A stretch of 64,000 nt of DNA, taken from NCBI RefSeq assembly GCF_030272615.1, contig NC_081405.1:23699772-23763771 (forward strand), in the 5' to 3' direction. The notes beneath the pieces are model-generated. The model was not told where the DNA came from. It made no database searches and worked only from the letters and a program-made list of their open reading frames with translations. The stretch is from Cryptomeria japonica (Eukaryota > Streptophyta > Pinopsida > Cupressales > Cupressaceae). The translations under genes and the position numbers were made by a program. Below, one piece after another: positions 35,689 through 46,602 of the stretch (positions are counted from its first letter, which is position 1; each line of letters starts with the position of its first letter).

Positions 35689-36144
35689 TGTTGTGACCAT
35701 TTCACACATCGCCCCATTAAAATGGGGACCCCCTCTTTTTGCTCGGTTTTGCCTATTTCTCTCTCTGCTTTTAGGGTTTTGGATAGGTGAGTCAGTCGTC
35801 TGGACCTGGGGTTAAGCCTTAGGGTTTCCGTTTTGATGTTTTTAAGCCAAAGTCCAGCCCATTTTTGAAGATTGTTGAGCTTCCTCTCGTAAGATGCAAT
35901 TTTGAAGTAGGGTGAATCTGTCAGGGGGTCAAAAGAGTCTGTCTAGGTTCAGTCGGAATTTTGAATGCAAGTCCGAATTTTTTTGCCTAAGTGTTGATGA
36001 TGGAATTTTGAAATTTTGTTTGAGTGATTTTGGCCAAATTTTGGAAATTTTGATAATTGATCCCAGGCATTGGAAATAACCTAATTTTGCCTTTTGAAGT
36101 GATTGAGGTCTTAAAATCTCGATATTTTGGCCTGTGGAAGCAAG

Positions 36145-37197
36145 TTCGCTCCTGTCCCTCAGTCAGGGACCAGGGCGAAAATATGATTTTATGCATCCTG
36201 GTTATTAATTTATTTCATTTGTCTTGTGCAGGGGCGCCAGGGGATGCAGTTGAACGCGAATTGGAGGTTTTTGAAAGATTTTGAGATTCGAAAATGGCAA
36301 ATTTTTGGAGTTTTAGGTCAAATCGCTCCTGTCCCTCAGCCAGGGACCAGGGCGAAATCAAGGTTATCTAACATTTCCCTCCAAGTTTAAGTCACTCCGA
36401 GTCAAGGTACAAGGAGGCAATGATGTTTGGAACGCCTCGACGAAGAATGAAGTTGCAAAGACCGCCTAATGTGATGAAATCACCTAAGTTCGCTCCTGTC
36501 CCTCTCCTAGGGACCAGAGCGAAATCTCTAAGTATGCTTAAATTTTGAAGGCCACGTTCGTTTCAAGTGTTCAAGAAGGAATAAAGGACGTCATTTTACG
36601 CCTTGAAGACAAATTGATATCAATATGATGGAGGATTTGCACTATAGACCAAAGTTCGCTCCTGTCCTTCAGTCAAGGACCAGGGCGATATTCACTAAAT
36701 TGGCCATTTCTTTCAAAAACCACGTCAAGGCAAGGTCGCACAAGGTCACACAGGGTCGAAAATGTCTTTGAGAAGATGATATGCAAGGAACCAAACATCA
36801 AAAAGTGATCAACTTGAGCAAAGAGGCAAATTCGCTCCTGTCCTTCAGTCAAGGACCAGGGCGATATTCATAAAATCAATCATTTCCTTTCCTAGATCAC
36901 ATCAAAGCAAAGTTATACAAGGTTGAAAATGTCATTTGAAAGGTGATAAACAAGAAATGAATGTTAAAAGATCACAAATTTGAGCTAGAAACTAAATTCG
37001 CTCCTGTCCTCTAGTCAAGGACCAGGGCGAAAACCACTTGAAGGACAAATTTGCTTTACAAAGAAGAAGTTTGGCGTGTGTGAAACAAACAAGGAGATCA
37101 TTGCCTACCTCACGAATCAATTTGGCAACTTAGAAGATAAAGGCCAAGGGGTAAATGCAAAGTTCGCTCCTGTCCCTCTCCCAGGGACCAGGGCGAT
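36145..37197. repeat. Hairpin array of unit A, seven units
   Basis: Palindromic cores of the type TCGCTCCTGTCCCT-loop-AGGGACCAGGGCGA start at about 36145, 36322, 36489, 36655, 36831, 36997 and 37163. Steps are 177, 167, 166, 176, 166 and 166 bp. The spacers are diverged but keep shared words (CATTTC, AAGGTC, GAAAATGTC), so this is an old tandem repeat whose palindromic core is better kept than the rest. Confidence 0.9.
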
Positions 37198-37458
37198 GTG
37201 GTTTGTACCTCTTTACATCTCCCAAATTTTGGCGCTAACATAATTTTCAAATTATATTAAATGCTAAAAATCGATAAAATTTGAAATATTCAATTAAGTT
37301 AGCATTTAAAAATTGCGCATGAAACATTTAAATAATTAATTTTGCCTTTTAAAAAATCGAAATAATTATTTACGAAGGCATTTAAATTAATTAATTAATT
37401 AATTAAATAAAAGGGTGAGCGCTTGGATTTTTTTTTTTTTATATATATATTTTATAAA

Positions 37459-37555
37459 GTCGGCCCCTATTTTTATTAAAATTTGTTTTTAATTGCTTTA
37501 TTTTCCAAAAGTCGGCCTAGGGGAAATTAAGAGGGTAAGCGCTTATATAAGGAGG
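37459..37555 (+). promoter_or_regulatory. Promoter of the former gene in unit A
   Basis: GTCGGCC at 37459 and 37511, then AGCGCTTATATAAGGAGGTG (about 37538-37557). The same box GCGCTnTATATAnGGnGG occurs in B (40695) and, on the minus strand, in C (53654-53668). Confidence 0.65.
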
Positions 37556-38066
37556 TGAATTATTGCATTTTCAAATCATCATTTAAACATTCCTTTGCAT
37601 GCGATTTGGAGAAGACAAGGAAGAAGTGCGAATTTCATCAAGGAGGTGCGAAATTTCCATTCAAAGGGGAGTGCGAACTTGGTTTGTGTTCAAGTGGAGC
37701 GAATTTGCCATCAAGACGTTGAGGACCCTCCAAGTTGGCGAAGTTGATAAGGAAGAGGCATTCGCTAGAAGAAGATCACGTTGAAATCTTCAAACCTCAT
37801 TTTTGCCTAAGCGAATTTCCTAATTTTGCATTTTAGAGTTAGTTCTCAAGTAAGGTATGGCGAAGTCTTCCCTTGTCTTGAATTTTTGAATATTGATCTT
37901 AAATTTTGAATTTTGAAATTTTGAAATTTCCAGTAGCTCAATCGTATTTAGGAAATGATAACTCAAAGACTTATCATGAAGTTTCCTAAATTCAATCTTT
38001 AATCTAATCTATATTTTTACATTGCAAAATCTATTACTTATTATGAAATGTTGTGTAGGTATCAAG

Positions 38067-38171
38067 ATGGCGACTCCCAAGCTCGAAAGATCTACAAGTC
38101 GAAAGACTCTTCTCAAGGAAAATCAAGCCAGATCAAGGACGGTCTCATCAAGGACGATCAAGCAAAGATAA
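38067..38171 (+). pseudogene. N-terminal remnant of the giant-unit gene in A
   Basis: After the 204-bp intron, ATG 38067 opens 34 codons. MATPK, STSR and KE-Q are at the same positions as in the first 23 codons of the B gene; then the sequence switches to unrelated short repeats and a stop. It shows that A derives from an ORF-bearing form by internal loss. Confidence 0.7.
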
Positions 38172-38489
38172 GGACAACCTCCTCCAGTCTAGCATTGACA
38201 AGGACGACCTTCTTCGATCCAGCATCGTCAAGATAAGGGCGACCTCTTCCAATCCAGCATTCCAAGGCGAGGTACATCAATCATCCTGCAAATCAAGGAC
38301 AAAAGGAGTTAGAACAAGAGTTAATTAAAGATAGCTTCTCAACGACATCAAATTGAATATCTACCAAGCTACAAGTGTCAGACGAGGTGGCATCCTAGTC
38401 ATCACTCCTCCAGTCGGATTGGTCCACCTCAACAATGTCCAGGTTCAATGTACCTAATTCATAGAAGGTGGCACAAACTCCGATGTACC
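38172..38489 (+). other. ORF-less core of units A and C
   Basis: Short diverged repeats of CAAGGACGACCT and TCCAGCAT (about 43-50 bp apart), then CTACAAGTGTCAGACGAGG and CACAAACTCCGATGTACC. The same order occurs in unit C on the minus strand (about 53040-52640), so A and C share one deleted progenitor. Confidence 0.75.
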
Positions 38490-38936
38490 TACCTGTTGTG
38501 ACCATTTCACACATCGCCCCATCGCAAATGGGGACCCCCTCTTTTTGCTTGTCTTTTGTTCGTTTTCGCTTTCATCTTTAGGATTTTGTTAGTCAGTTAG
38601 TTGTCTGGATTTAGGGTCAAGCCTTAGGGTTTTTATTTTTTGTCTTTTCAGGCCAAAATCCAGTCGTTTTTGAGAGCTTTTGAGCTTCCTTTTCTAGGAT
38701 GCGAATTTTGAATGCAATGAATTCGCCAGAATGGTCTAATGTTCAATTGGAATGTTGATGCAGAGCTTAAATTTGTCTAAGTGTTGAGAGTGAAGTGTGA
38801 ATTTTTGTCCGATTGAATATTTTGACTAAATTTTGACTTTTTTGATTTTTTGATCCTGGGCATTGGAAATGATTTGTTTGCCTTGTGAAGTGTTAAAATG
38901 TGAAAAATCATGTTATTTTGGCCTGTAGGAGCAAAA

Positions 38937-40362
38937 TCGCTCCTGTCCCTCAGTGAAGGACGGGAGCTCATTTTCAAATATCTCACTATTCCTGCAGAGT
39001 CAAGACGAATTTCAAATTGGAAGTGATGGAGAACGGCGAGATCTTTCCATTGAATATAAATTGAAGATTTTCATGAGCACCGAAACGCCTCTAGGAGGAA
39101 AATCGCTCCTGTCCCTCTGTGAAGGACCGGAGCTACAAATCCATTTTGCCTTGTCCTTGCGAGATTTCGTTGACTTGATGATTTGAAGAGGTCCAAAGGA
39201 AGATGCTTTACCAAATGAATATAATTTGAAGTGCTAACACAAAGGAGAATGGTCCAGAATGCAAAGTTCGCTCCTGTCCCTCTCCAAGGGACCAGGGCGA
39301 AGTACCTTATAGCTCCCGTCCCTCTCCCAGGGACCAGAGCGATGTCCTTCATTGGGCAAAATCCAGGCAAAAATCAAGACAAGTTTACGTCCAAAGGCAA
39401 GGAAGAGCGTGAGATGAACTCATTGAATACAAATTGAAGATTTTTAAACGTCCACAAGGGTCCCAAAATGCCCAGTTCGCTCCTGTCCCTCAGGAAGGGA
39501 CCAGAGCGATTTTTGTTATAATTAATTTTCTTGCCAAGTTGCATACGATATCAAGGCATGGATGAATGGAGTAGAGCATGACGAATCCGTTGAATATAAA
39601 TTTGGAACCTGACAAAATGAAATGAAGGCCACAAGAGATGGATCGCTCCTGTCCCTCTCCAAGGGACCAGGGCGATACAATGGTTATATTGCCTTTTACT
39701 TAAGTTTGAAATCGATCTAAGTCAAGACGAAGGGTGGCAAGAACATCTTAAGGCATCTTCATCGAGCACAAGCACTTAAAGGTCATCACAATGAAGAAAT
39801 TTGCACCCTAAGACCTAGTTCGCTCCTGTCCCTCAGGAAGGGACCAGGGCGATGTTGGATATATTGGCCATTTCATGCAAGATTTACGTAAGATCAAGGG
39901 TTTGCAAGGTCTTAGAGGGTCCATGGTGCCTTTTGAAGGTGATACACAAAGATTTTGAACATAAAATGATCACCAAGATGTACATAGGGACCATATCGCT
40001 CCTGTCCCTCTCCAAGGGACCAGGGCGATTTGCCTTGGACTCTTCGTTTTGTTTCGAGTTCATGCCAGGTCAAATACTCCACAAGATCATACAAGGTTCG
40101 AGACATCGTTTGAAGATCACATGCAAGAGTCTTAAACGTCCAAACATCGTCAAACATGCTAAAAAGCTCACATCGCTCCTGTCCTTTGGACAAGGACCAG
40201 GGCGATGAACACCCAAAGGCACTTATGCGCACATGCAAGGCAATCAAATTCGAAGGACCCATCAAAATGATCGATATTGAACGTGGAAGGGAAGGAGATG
40301 AACGTTGAAAACATGACAAAATCATGGATCGCTCCTGTCCCTCTCCAAGGGACCAGGGCGAT
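38937..40362. repeat. Hairpin array of unit B, ten units
   Basis: Cores start at about 38937, 39102, 39266, 39311, 39476, 39642, 39819, 39995, 40172 and 40328. Steps are 165, 164, 45, 165, 166, 177, 176, 177 and 156 bp. The arms TCGCTCCTGTCCCT and AGGGACCAGGGCGA pair at 12 of 14 positions. The first two units have weaker right arms (GGACGGGAGCT, GGACCGGAGCT). Confidence 0.92.
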
Positions 40363-40585
40363 GAGGTACGTCCCTTTCGTTTTCATAATTTTGGCGCCAA
40401 ATAAACATTTCAAATTTCCCTTAAATGCTAAGTTCGATAAAATTGAAAATCCTATTTAAATTAGCATTTAATATGGCGTTGATCATTTATTAATTATTTT
40501 GCCTTTATTAAAAAATCGAAATTTATAAATTAAAACGAAAGGCATTTAATTAATCATTAATTAATTAATAAAAAAATCGAATTGG

Positions 40586-40712
40586 AGCGCTCATATATGG
40601 AGGTCGGCCTTGTTATTTAATTAAAAAATCATTTAAAAATCGTTTGAAATTGTTATATTTTACCAAGTCGGCCTTAGTAAATGGAGAGATGCAAGCGCTA
40701 TATATAGGGGGG
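40586..40712 (+). promoter_or_regulatory. Promoter of the unit B gene
   Basis: Two similar boxes, GAGCGCTCATATATGGAGG (40586-40603) and AAGCGCTATATATAGGGGGG (40693-40712), each with a TATA core, and GTCGGCC at 40603 and 40667. The box nearest the gene lies about 330 bp before the intron. Confidence 0.65.
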
Positions 40713-41037
40713 TGAAAACTATTATTTTCACATCATTATTTTATCCTTCTACATGCGAATTGAGGAAAGCGAAGATAGTGCGAAGTGTGTTTGAAGAGGT
40801 GCGAATTCCATCCAAGGTGGCGTAAGCAATCAAAGGTGGTGCGATACTTAAAGACCTTCATTTGAGCGAATTTGCTAAGAGTTGAAGACCACGTTAAAGG
40901 TGAATTTGAAGATCACATTGAAGACAAAGGTGGCGAAATTAATATCTTGAGGAGATAACGTTGAAGATCATCTATACCTCAATTTTGCCTAGGCGATCTT
41001 TTGTCTTTTTGCATTCTAGAGCTAGCTCTCTATTGAG

Positions 41038-41241
41038 GTATGGCGATTTGATTTCATTGTTTTATTTGTTCATCGTCATATTTTAAGTTTTGAAATTTTG
41101 AATTTTGAATTTCAGTAAGCTCAGTCGTTTTTTAGGAAATGATAACTCTAAAGTCTTATCATGAGGTTTCCTAAAAACTTTATCTCTCTAATCAATGTTA
41201 TTTATTGCAAAATCTAGTCCTAATAGTGAAATGTTATGTAG
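41038..41241 (+). other. 5'UTR intron of the unit B gene
   Basis: Donor GAG|GTATGG and acceptor TTATGTAG, 204 bp; the start codon lies two bases after the acceptor. Unit A has the same intron at the same place with the same length (37855-38058). Spliced 5'UTRs are unusual inside an LTR. Confidence 0.65.
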
Positions 41242-41243
41242 GT

Positions 41244-44200
41244 ATGGCGACCCCGAAGGCGGGAGCATCCACCAGCCGCTCAGCTCTCATGAAAGAAGAT
41301 CAGAAGACCGAAGAAGTGGAGACCAAGATCGTGTCGAAGTGGAGCAACATTGGAGATACAAACTTGGGGAACTTTAGCACGAAGAAGTTTCGAGAGGTCC
41401 CTTACATTGGCAAGCCATCACCTGTCGCCCGGAGAATAATAGAGAGTGGCATCATCAAGGCGGCCGGTTTTTCTCCAGCTATTCAGTGCCACGAGTTGAT
41501 GATCGAGTGTGCCCGTCACTACAATCCACAGTCCAGGACAATTGTGTCCAATGAGGGAAACACTTTGGCGTACCTTTCAGAGGAAGCTATAAGTGAAGCT
41601 TTCCATCTTCCAGAGCACAGGGACATGATATATAAGAGCATTGAAGGAGCCAGATCAGTGTACGATGATGATCCAGATGCTTGCCTAAGCATAATCAACA
41701 AGAGCTGGCTACTCAAGAGTCGTCCCCGTCTAAGCAAGGTACCGAACACACCGCACCGGATTGCTTTCCAGGAGGAGTACAGAGATTTGATTACTATGCT
41801 CAACCGAGTTACAGGAGCACCTCATGCCTTCTATTTTGAGAAGTGGATGTTTTACTTCATCCAGGTGATTGTTCAAGGAAAGGGTACGATACATTGGGCT
41901 AGGATAATTAGCCATTGCTTAGATGTACAGTTGAGGAGACTCAGGGCTACTAAGTCCTTCCACATGAGTTCATACGTCATCTATGCTTTGATCAGGAGTG
42001 TTGAGTACGCAGGACTACCTCACAGAGGAGTGATTGGAAGAGGACCCGGTGAGGTCAGAGCTTGTGAATCCTATGCCTACTTGCATCATCCGCCAGGGAA
42101 AAACTACAAGTTAGTTAATGATACTTTCACGATGAACATCACAAGGACGTTGCAAGGAGGGATTCACAATAGATTATCTCAGGATGCCCAGGAATTCATC
42201 AAGAGGTACGGTGCTTGGTTCATTCAGTTTCCCAAGTTCACTTACATTAGAGTGCATGGATGTCCTTTACCTCCATACATGTTGCCGAGGTATCCGACAG
42301 ACAGAATTGTGTTACTTGAGGTAACAAGGCAGTTAGCAGCATATGTGAAGGCATTCAGACACAGACATCAGAATGGAGTTCAGGTACCTATTATTTTGGG
42401 TAATTCAGTTGAGGTATGTCCTAATGTCTTAGCCATGGATGATGCAGAGAAGGAGTTAGCCTTGTATTCTTTTTCATCTTTTGCTTGGAGAAATAGTTTT
42501 GATCCACATGGACATTTAGAGGAGACGGTCGGTAGAAGATTTAAGCATGAGCACCAGATTGAAGATTTTATGATGAATCTCTTAGATGATCTTGAAGTGA
42601 AACGAAAGATACATTCTAGATTGCCTTTGGATTTCATCAGGAAATGCAGGATTTACAGAGTGGCCGACCAAGCTCAGGACAATGGCAGGCACATCCAGTC
42701 TTCCTATGATAGAGAAAGCAAAACAATAAGGTTGGATTGGAATGAGCCCGAGGTCGTGGATTTAGATGATTTGATGGCACCAGTCTTGTCTTGTACTCGC
42801 AGATGGGTAGACGTTCAGCATCAGAAGTTGAGAGAACAAGGCATAGCTATGTCTTTTACTTTGGAAGAGAAACCAGCCGAAGGTGGAGCTAGTGTGAGTG
42901 AAGGCAATCCTAATCCTAGAAATTCAGGTGAAGGTAACCTTCGATGTGCCAGTGAGGGTAATCTCCATCCGAGAGGTTCGAAGAGAAAAGAAAGATCAGA
43001 AAAGAAAGAGCCTTCCAAGAAAAAGCAAGGTGCCAACAAAGATCAAACACCAGGTACTTCTTCCAGACCGGAGAATAGAACAATTCGAGTGGAAGAGTCC
43101 ATGGAGTCTATGGTACAGAATGACAGGCAGGAGGAAGGACAGGCACAACATGTTTCATCAGATGGATCTCTCCAAGACTATGATTTAGATGAAGATAATG
43201 AAATGACATCTCCTCCCAGAGAAGAAGAAATAGTACATAAAGAAATTCAAGTTCAAGAAACAAGATCGAATATTCCAGATTGGTTGAAGGAAAGATTAAC
43301 CAAGGTGATCGTAGTAGAGGACGAGGACAGTGCAATTGATTTAGAGAGCCTTGTTGGACGTTCACATGTGATAACAGAGAAGAAGAAGGCTACAAAGATG
43401 TCCAAGATGATTCGAGATGAGACTGGATCCAGAAAACTGCAGATAGCTACACCGGCAGCAGACAAATATGAGGGTGAGATCCTAGCAGAGGATTATGATA
43501 TACAGACTATTGAGTTAGGACCATCCACAGCAGAGCAGACAATGGATGATGCTACCGACACATTTGAGGCATTGAAGGACAAGCTTAGAGAAGAAGTGGA
43601 AAAGAATAGAAAGCTTGAGAGAGAGGTCGGTGCATGGAGGACATATTTCAGTCACATCAATGAACCTTTGGGACGTCAGGATCCAGTTAGATCACCAGTG
43701 CAGGCATTGCCCCTTCAATCGATCAATGAAGCAGAAAGATTCAGGAACCTGGTCCAGCGTACATGTAGTTGGATGGATAGATCTCATACAGTGGCCATAG
43801 AGTTTGTTACAAGGATGACGAAGATTATTCATCAGGCTATCCAAGTTCTTGAGATAATCCACAGATTGATGGCAACAGTAGCTGCATTTGCCCATACCAA
43901 GGACGTTGTCATTCCTGTCTTGAGAGTTATAAGACACACATCTAGAAGAATTTTAGCGCAGGAGAGGATCTTGGAAGGTGATTCTCACAGTTTATTTCAG
44001 TGGTCAACCTTACTCCATATAAAGAGTGTTCTCTTCGAGGACATCAGTGTTAGATGTGGTCAAGTTGAGGAGGTGATCAATCCGATCCAGGACAGAGTAT
44101 TTGAGGTACTTCGTACCATTCTTGGCAGAAGGATCGAGGTTGAGACAGATGTGGACATGCAAGAATTTGAGGATAGAATCAAGATCATCTTTCGCAAGGA

Positions 44201-44252
44201 CGCAGATGTTACAGATGAGCAGTATGATCAGATGTTTGCCACCATGCTCTGA
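41244..44252 (+). CDS. Giant-unit protein, copy B, 1,002 aa, unknown function
   Basis: ATG 41244 is chosen because it follows the intron acceptor and copies A and E start at the same MA-motif. Residues ~30-400 form a helical domain with SKWSNIGDTNLG, ESGIIKAAGFSPAIQCHEL, RYGAWFIQFPKFTYIR and LPRYPTDRIVLLEV, all kept in copies D and E. About 575-600 is a basic nuclear-localisation-like segment (SKRKERSEKKEPSKKK). About 640-730 is acidic. IATPAADKYEGEI near 735 is conserved in all copies. A coiled coil spans ~770-805 (LREEVEKNRKLEREVGAW), then a helical C-terminus. The frame is otherwise free of stops but ends early: the ~70 codons after the stop (to TGA 44462-44464, another frame) match the E C-terminus, so one base was lost near 44250. 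There is no RT, integrase, protease or transposase motif. The N-terminal domain may relate to the 'putative plant transposon protein' group. Confidence 0.85.
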   Translation: MATPKAGASTSRSALMKEDQKTEEVETKIVSKWSNIGDTNLGNFSTKKFREVPYIGKPSPVARRIIESGIIKAAGFSPAIQCHELMIECARHYNPQSRTIVSNEGNTLAYLSEEAISEAFHLPEHRDMIYKSIEGARSVYDDDPDACLSIINKSWLLKSRPRLSKVPNTPHRIAFQEEYRDLITMLNRVTGAPHAFYFEKWMFYFIQVIVQGKGTIHWARIISHCLDVQLRRLRATKSFHMSSYVIYALIRSVEYAGLPHRGVIGRGPGEVRACESYAYLHHPPGKNYKLVNDTFTMNITRTLQGGIHNRLSQDAQEFIKRYGAWFIQFPKFTYIRVHGCPLPPYMLPRYPTDRIVLLEVTRQLAAYVKAFRHRHQNGVQVPIILGNSVEVCPNVLAMDDAEKELALYSFSSFAWRNSFDPHGHLEETVGRRFKHEHQIEDFMMNLLDDLEVKRKIHSRLPLDFIRKCRIYRVADQAQDNGRHIQSSYDRESKTIRLDWNEPEVVDLDDLMAPVLSCTRRWVDVQHQKLREQGIAMSFTLEEKPAEGGASVSEGNPNPRNSGEGNLRCASEGNLHPRGSKRKERSEKKEPSKKKQGANKDQTPGTSSRPENRTIRVEESMESMVQNDRQEEGQAQHVSSDGSLQDYDLDEDNEMTSPPREEEIVHKEIQVQETRSNIPDWLKERLTKVIVVEDEDSAIDLESLVGRSHVITEKKKATKMSKMIRDETGSRKLQIATPAADKYEGEILAEDYDIQTIELGPSTAEQTMDDATDTFEALKDKLREEVEKNRKLEREVGAWRTYFSHINEPLGRQDPVRSPVQALPLQSINEAERFRNLVQRTCSWMDRSHTVAIEFVTRMTKIIHQAIQVLEIIHRLMATVAAFAHTKDVVIPVLRVIRHTSRRILAQERILEGDSHSLFQWSTLLHIKSVLFEDISVRCGQVEEVINPIQDRVFEVLRTILGRRIEVETDVDMQEFEDRIKIIFRKDADVTDEQYDQMFATML

Positions 44253-44566
44253 TTGATAGAACGAAGGAACTTGAACCTACTTGGGACGCAGCTCTTCTAG
44301 ATGCATTCGATCAGGTCATCCACTTAGAAGAGAGTATCAAGAATCTTCCCGAGATTCCAATCACAGAAATCGAAGGAATCGTGACAAAATTCATTGCATA
44401 TGCTAAGAAAGAGAATTGGAAAGGGAATAAAATTCTAGATGAAAGGTTGTTACAGATGACATGACATCTTATTTCTCATTGGTTGATACCTCCTAGGTTT
44501 TTGTGCCGAATTTAATATTTGGCTATGTATTTAATATTGTTCAGTAAAAAGGAGGTCATTTGTAAC

Positions 44567-44585
44567 AAACCCTAATTAGGGTTTA
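44567..44585. promoter_or_regulatory. Telobox palindrome of unit B
   Basis: AAACCCTAATTAGGGTTTA, two plant telobox words head to head, 63 bp before the terminal TATA-like CTATTTATACC. It also occurs in A (45640), E (25895) and C (52522-52539, minus). Confidence 0.8.
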
Positions 44586-46602
44586 GGTGTCATGATCTTG
44601 TCCGTTGATTTACTTTCAATCTGGACCTTTCATTGTAACTGGGGATGCTATTTATACCCCCATTTTTCATTTCATTGAGGAATAGTGTAATAGATAATAG
44701 AGTAATAGTCAGATAATAGTCAATAGTTGATGTAAGAGAGATTAGAGTTAGAAGCAATTTTATTTTGTAGCAAGATTGAGTCTTGAAGAGAGAAATTCAA
44801 GCAATTGTTGTACATGATGACTTGGAAATCAATAAAATATTGAAGTTATGGTGTTTTGTTGCAAATTTCTTGAGTTATCTTCATGGTTGTTTGATACACT
44901 TGAATCGTGCTCAATCGAAGTAGTTTGTTAATTTGAAAGACTAAGTGTGAGATTTGATATTTGGTAGGATTCGTAATCCAAACCACTAGCTTCTTGCTGA
45001 TTGTAGGAACGCCTTGTGTGGTCGACTGGAGAACACTTTGAGTCCTTAATCTTCAATTATCATTGTATCTTGGATATGTACCTTCGTAGTAGTGTCCTTG
45101 ATCTTTGATGTATTGAGTATCATTTTATTACCTTAGAAGATCGCACTAATTTCAATTGAGTTGTTATCTTATGGCAAAATTGAAATTGGTTGAATCTTGC
45201 CAAGTCTCGTCCATACTAAGTCACTCATAGGGTTAGGCTAGATTAGACCTCTTTAAACCCTATCTTTTTGCTTTTTTTTGAAAGTTCCTTTTAGTTTAGT
45301 AAAATCTTCGAGCTTTAGAATGCGTAAGACCCCTTGGAGGAAACAACAAATCACATCATACCACTAAAAGCTTGTCCACACGTAGAGACCCTACTAAAAG
45401 AACCTTGGAGTCTACCTAACTGATCCTTTTTGCAGATCTTCAACAGTTAGAGACTATTTTCTCAAGAGAGGATAAGATGCCTATTGGTATTTTATTCTGT
45501 GTATGATTGTGTATAAAATACACGTCAACACTACCCTAGCTATCCATTGGTGGAAATTTCTAGAGAGGACATGTGCCAAGCAATACAATTTTATCATTGG
45601 TCAAGCATTAAATGTTATGTAATGGTTGTAAGTTGTAACAAACCCTAATTAGGGTTTAGGTGTCATAATCTTGGCCATTGATCTTATTTTGATCTGGACC
45701 GTTCATTGTAATTGAGGATGCTATATATACCCTCATTTCTTTTCATTTTGAAACTAGAACTAAAAAAAACTAGAGATTAGATATCAGCATTAGTGATTAG
45801 AGATTAGCAATTTGATAGAAGCAAGTATTTTGTAGCAAGATTGAGCTTTGAAGAAGGAATTTCAAACAATTGTTGTTCATGATGGCTTTGAGATCAATAA
45901 AATATTGAAGTTATGGTGTTTTATTGCAATTCTTGTGGTTATCTTCATGGTTGTTCGTTTTCTTGAATCATTCTCAATCAAGATAGTGTTTTAATTTGAA
46001 GGACAAAGTGTTGGACTTGATCGTCGGTGAGGTTCACTTTCCAAACCACTAGCTTCTTGCTGATTGTAGGAACGCCTTGCGTGGTCAACTGGATCAACTT
46101 GAATCACTTATACTTTCAATCATTGTTGTATCTTGGACATGTGCCTTTGTGGTAGTGTTTATGATCCTTGATGAATTGAAAAATCATTTGTTACCTTAGA
46201 AGATCGCATCAATTTCAATTGAGTTGTTACTTTATGGCAATATTGAAGTTGGTAGAATCTTGCCAAGTCTCGTCCACATTGAGTCATTCTTAGGATTAGA
46301 TTAGACTGTATCTCTTGCAAGCCCTACTCTTTTGATCTTTTTTTTGAGAGCTTGTTAGTATTAGGAAACCCTGTTCCTGCAGTTCGGATTTGGCGTAAGA
46401 CCCCTTGATGAAACAGCAATCACAACGACCACTGGTGCTTGTCCACACGTAGAGACCCTACTTAAAAGAACATTGAAGTCACCCTAACTGATCCTTCTTG
46501 CGATATCTTCAGCAGTTAGAGATTTTATTCAAGAGAGGATAAGGTACCCTTGGGTATTTTATTCTGTGTATGATTGTGTACAAAATACACGTCAACAGGT
46601 CT

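Larger units (their letters stand above)
38490..45535 (+). mobile_element. Giant unit B: ORF-bearing LTR-like unit, TSD CTACC
   Basis: It begins TGTTGTGACC (38495), ends CACGTCAACA (45530), is 7,036 bp long and is flanked by CTACC (38490-38494, 45531-45535). It is inserted in unit A, a member of the same family; unit C shows the empty site on the other strand near 52630-52650. It carries a CCCC/GGGG palindrome (near 38519-38535), ten hairpins (38937-40362), a promoter, a 204-bp intron, a 1,002-codon gene, telobox (44567-44585), terminal TATA box (44648-44657) and AATAAA (44831-44836). It lacks duplicated ends, primer site and pol genes. If it is a solo LTR it is unusually long and contains its own gene. 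Confidence 0.85.
35684..46602 (+). mobile_element. Giant unit A: ORF-less LTR-like unit, TSD GGTCT
   Basis: It begins TGTTGTGACC (35689), ends CACGTCAACA (46597) and is flanked by GGTCT (35684-35688, 46598-46602). Without nested unit B and its TSD it is 3,868 bp. From left to right it holds a CCCC/GGGG palindrome near 35723, seven hairpins at ~166-177 bp spacing (36145-37197), two GTCGGCC words, a TATA box (37543-37550), a 204-bp intron (37855-38058), a 34-codon remnant of the gene, short GACNACCT repeats, telobox (45640-45658), terminal TATA box near 45721 and AATAAA (45896-45901). There are no duplicated ends, primer site or pol genes, so it is best read as a solo LTR. Confidence 0.85.

Noticed and set aside
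38937-40362. Regular repeats resembling a CRISPR array
   Set aside because: The spacing is 165-177 bp, the repeats are imperfect palindromes with related spacers, and the DNA is plant nuclear.
39071-40413. Several open frames with repeated peptide motifs
   Set aside because: They arise because the palindrome core stays open in several frames; there is no start context or conserved frame between units.
44567-44585. Interstitial telomere
   Set aside because: There is only one inverted pair of the 7-mer, at a fixed place in each unit, so it is a promoter element rather than telomere-derived DNA.
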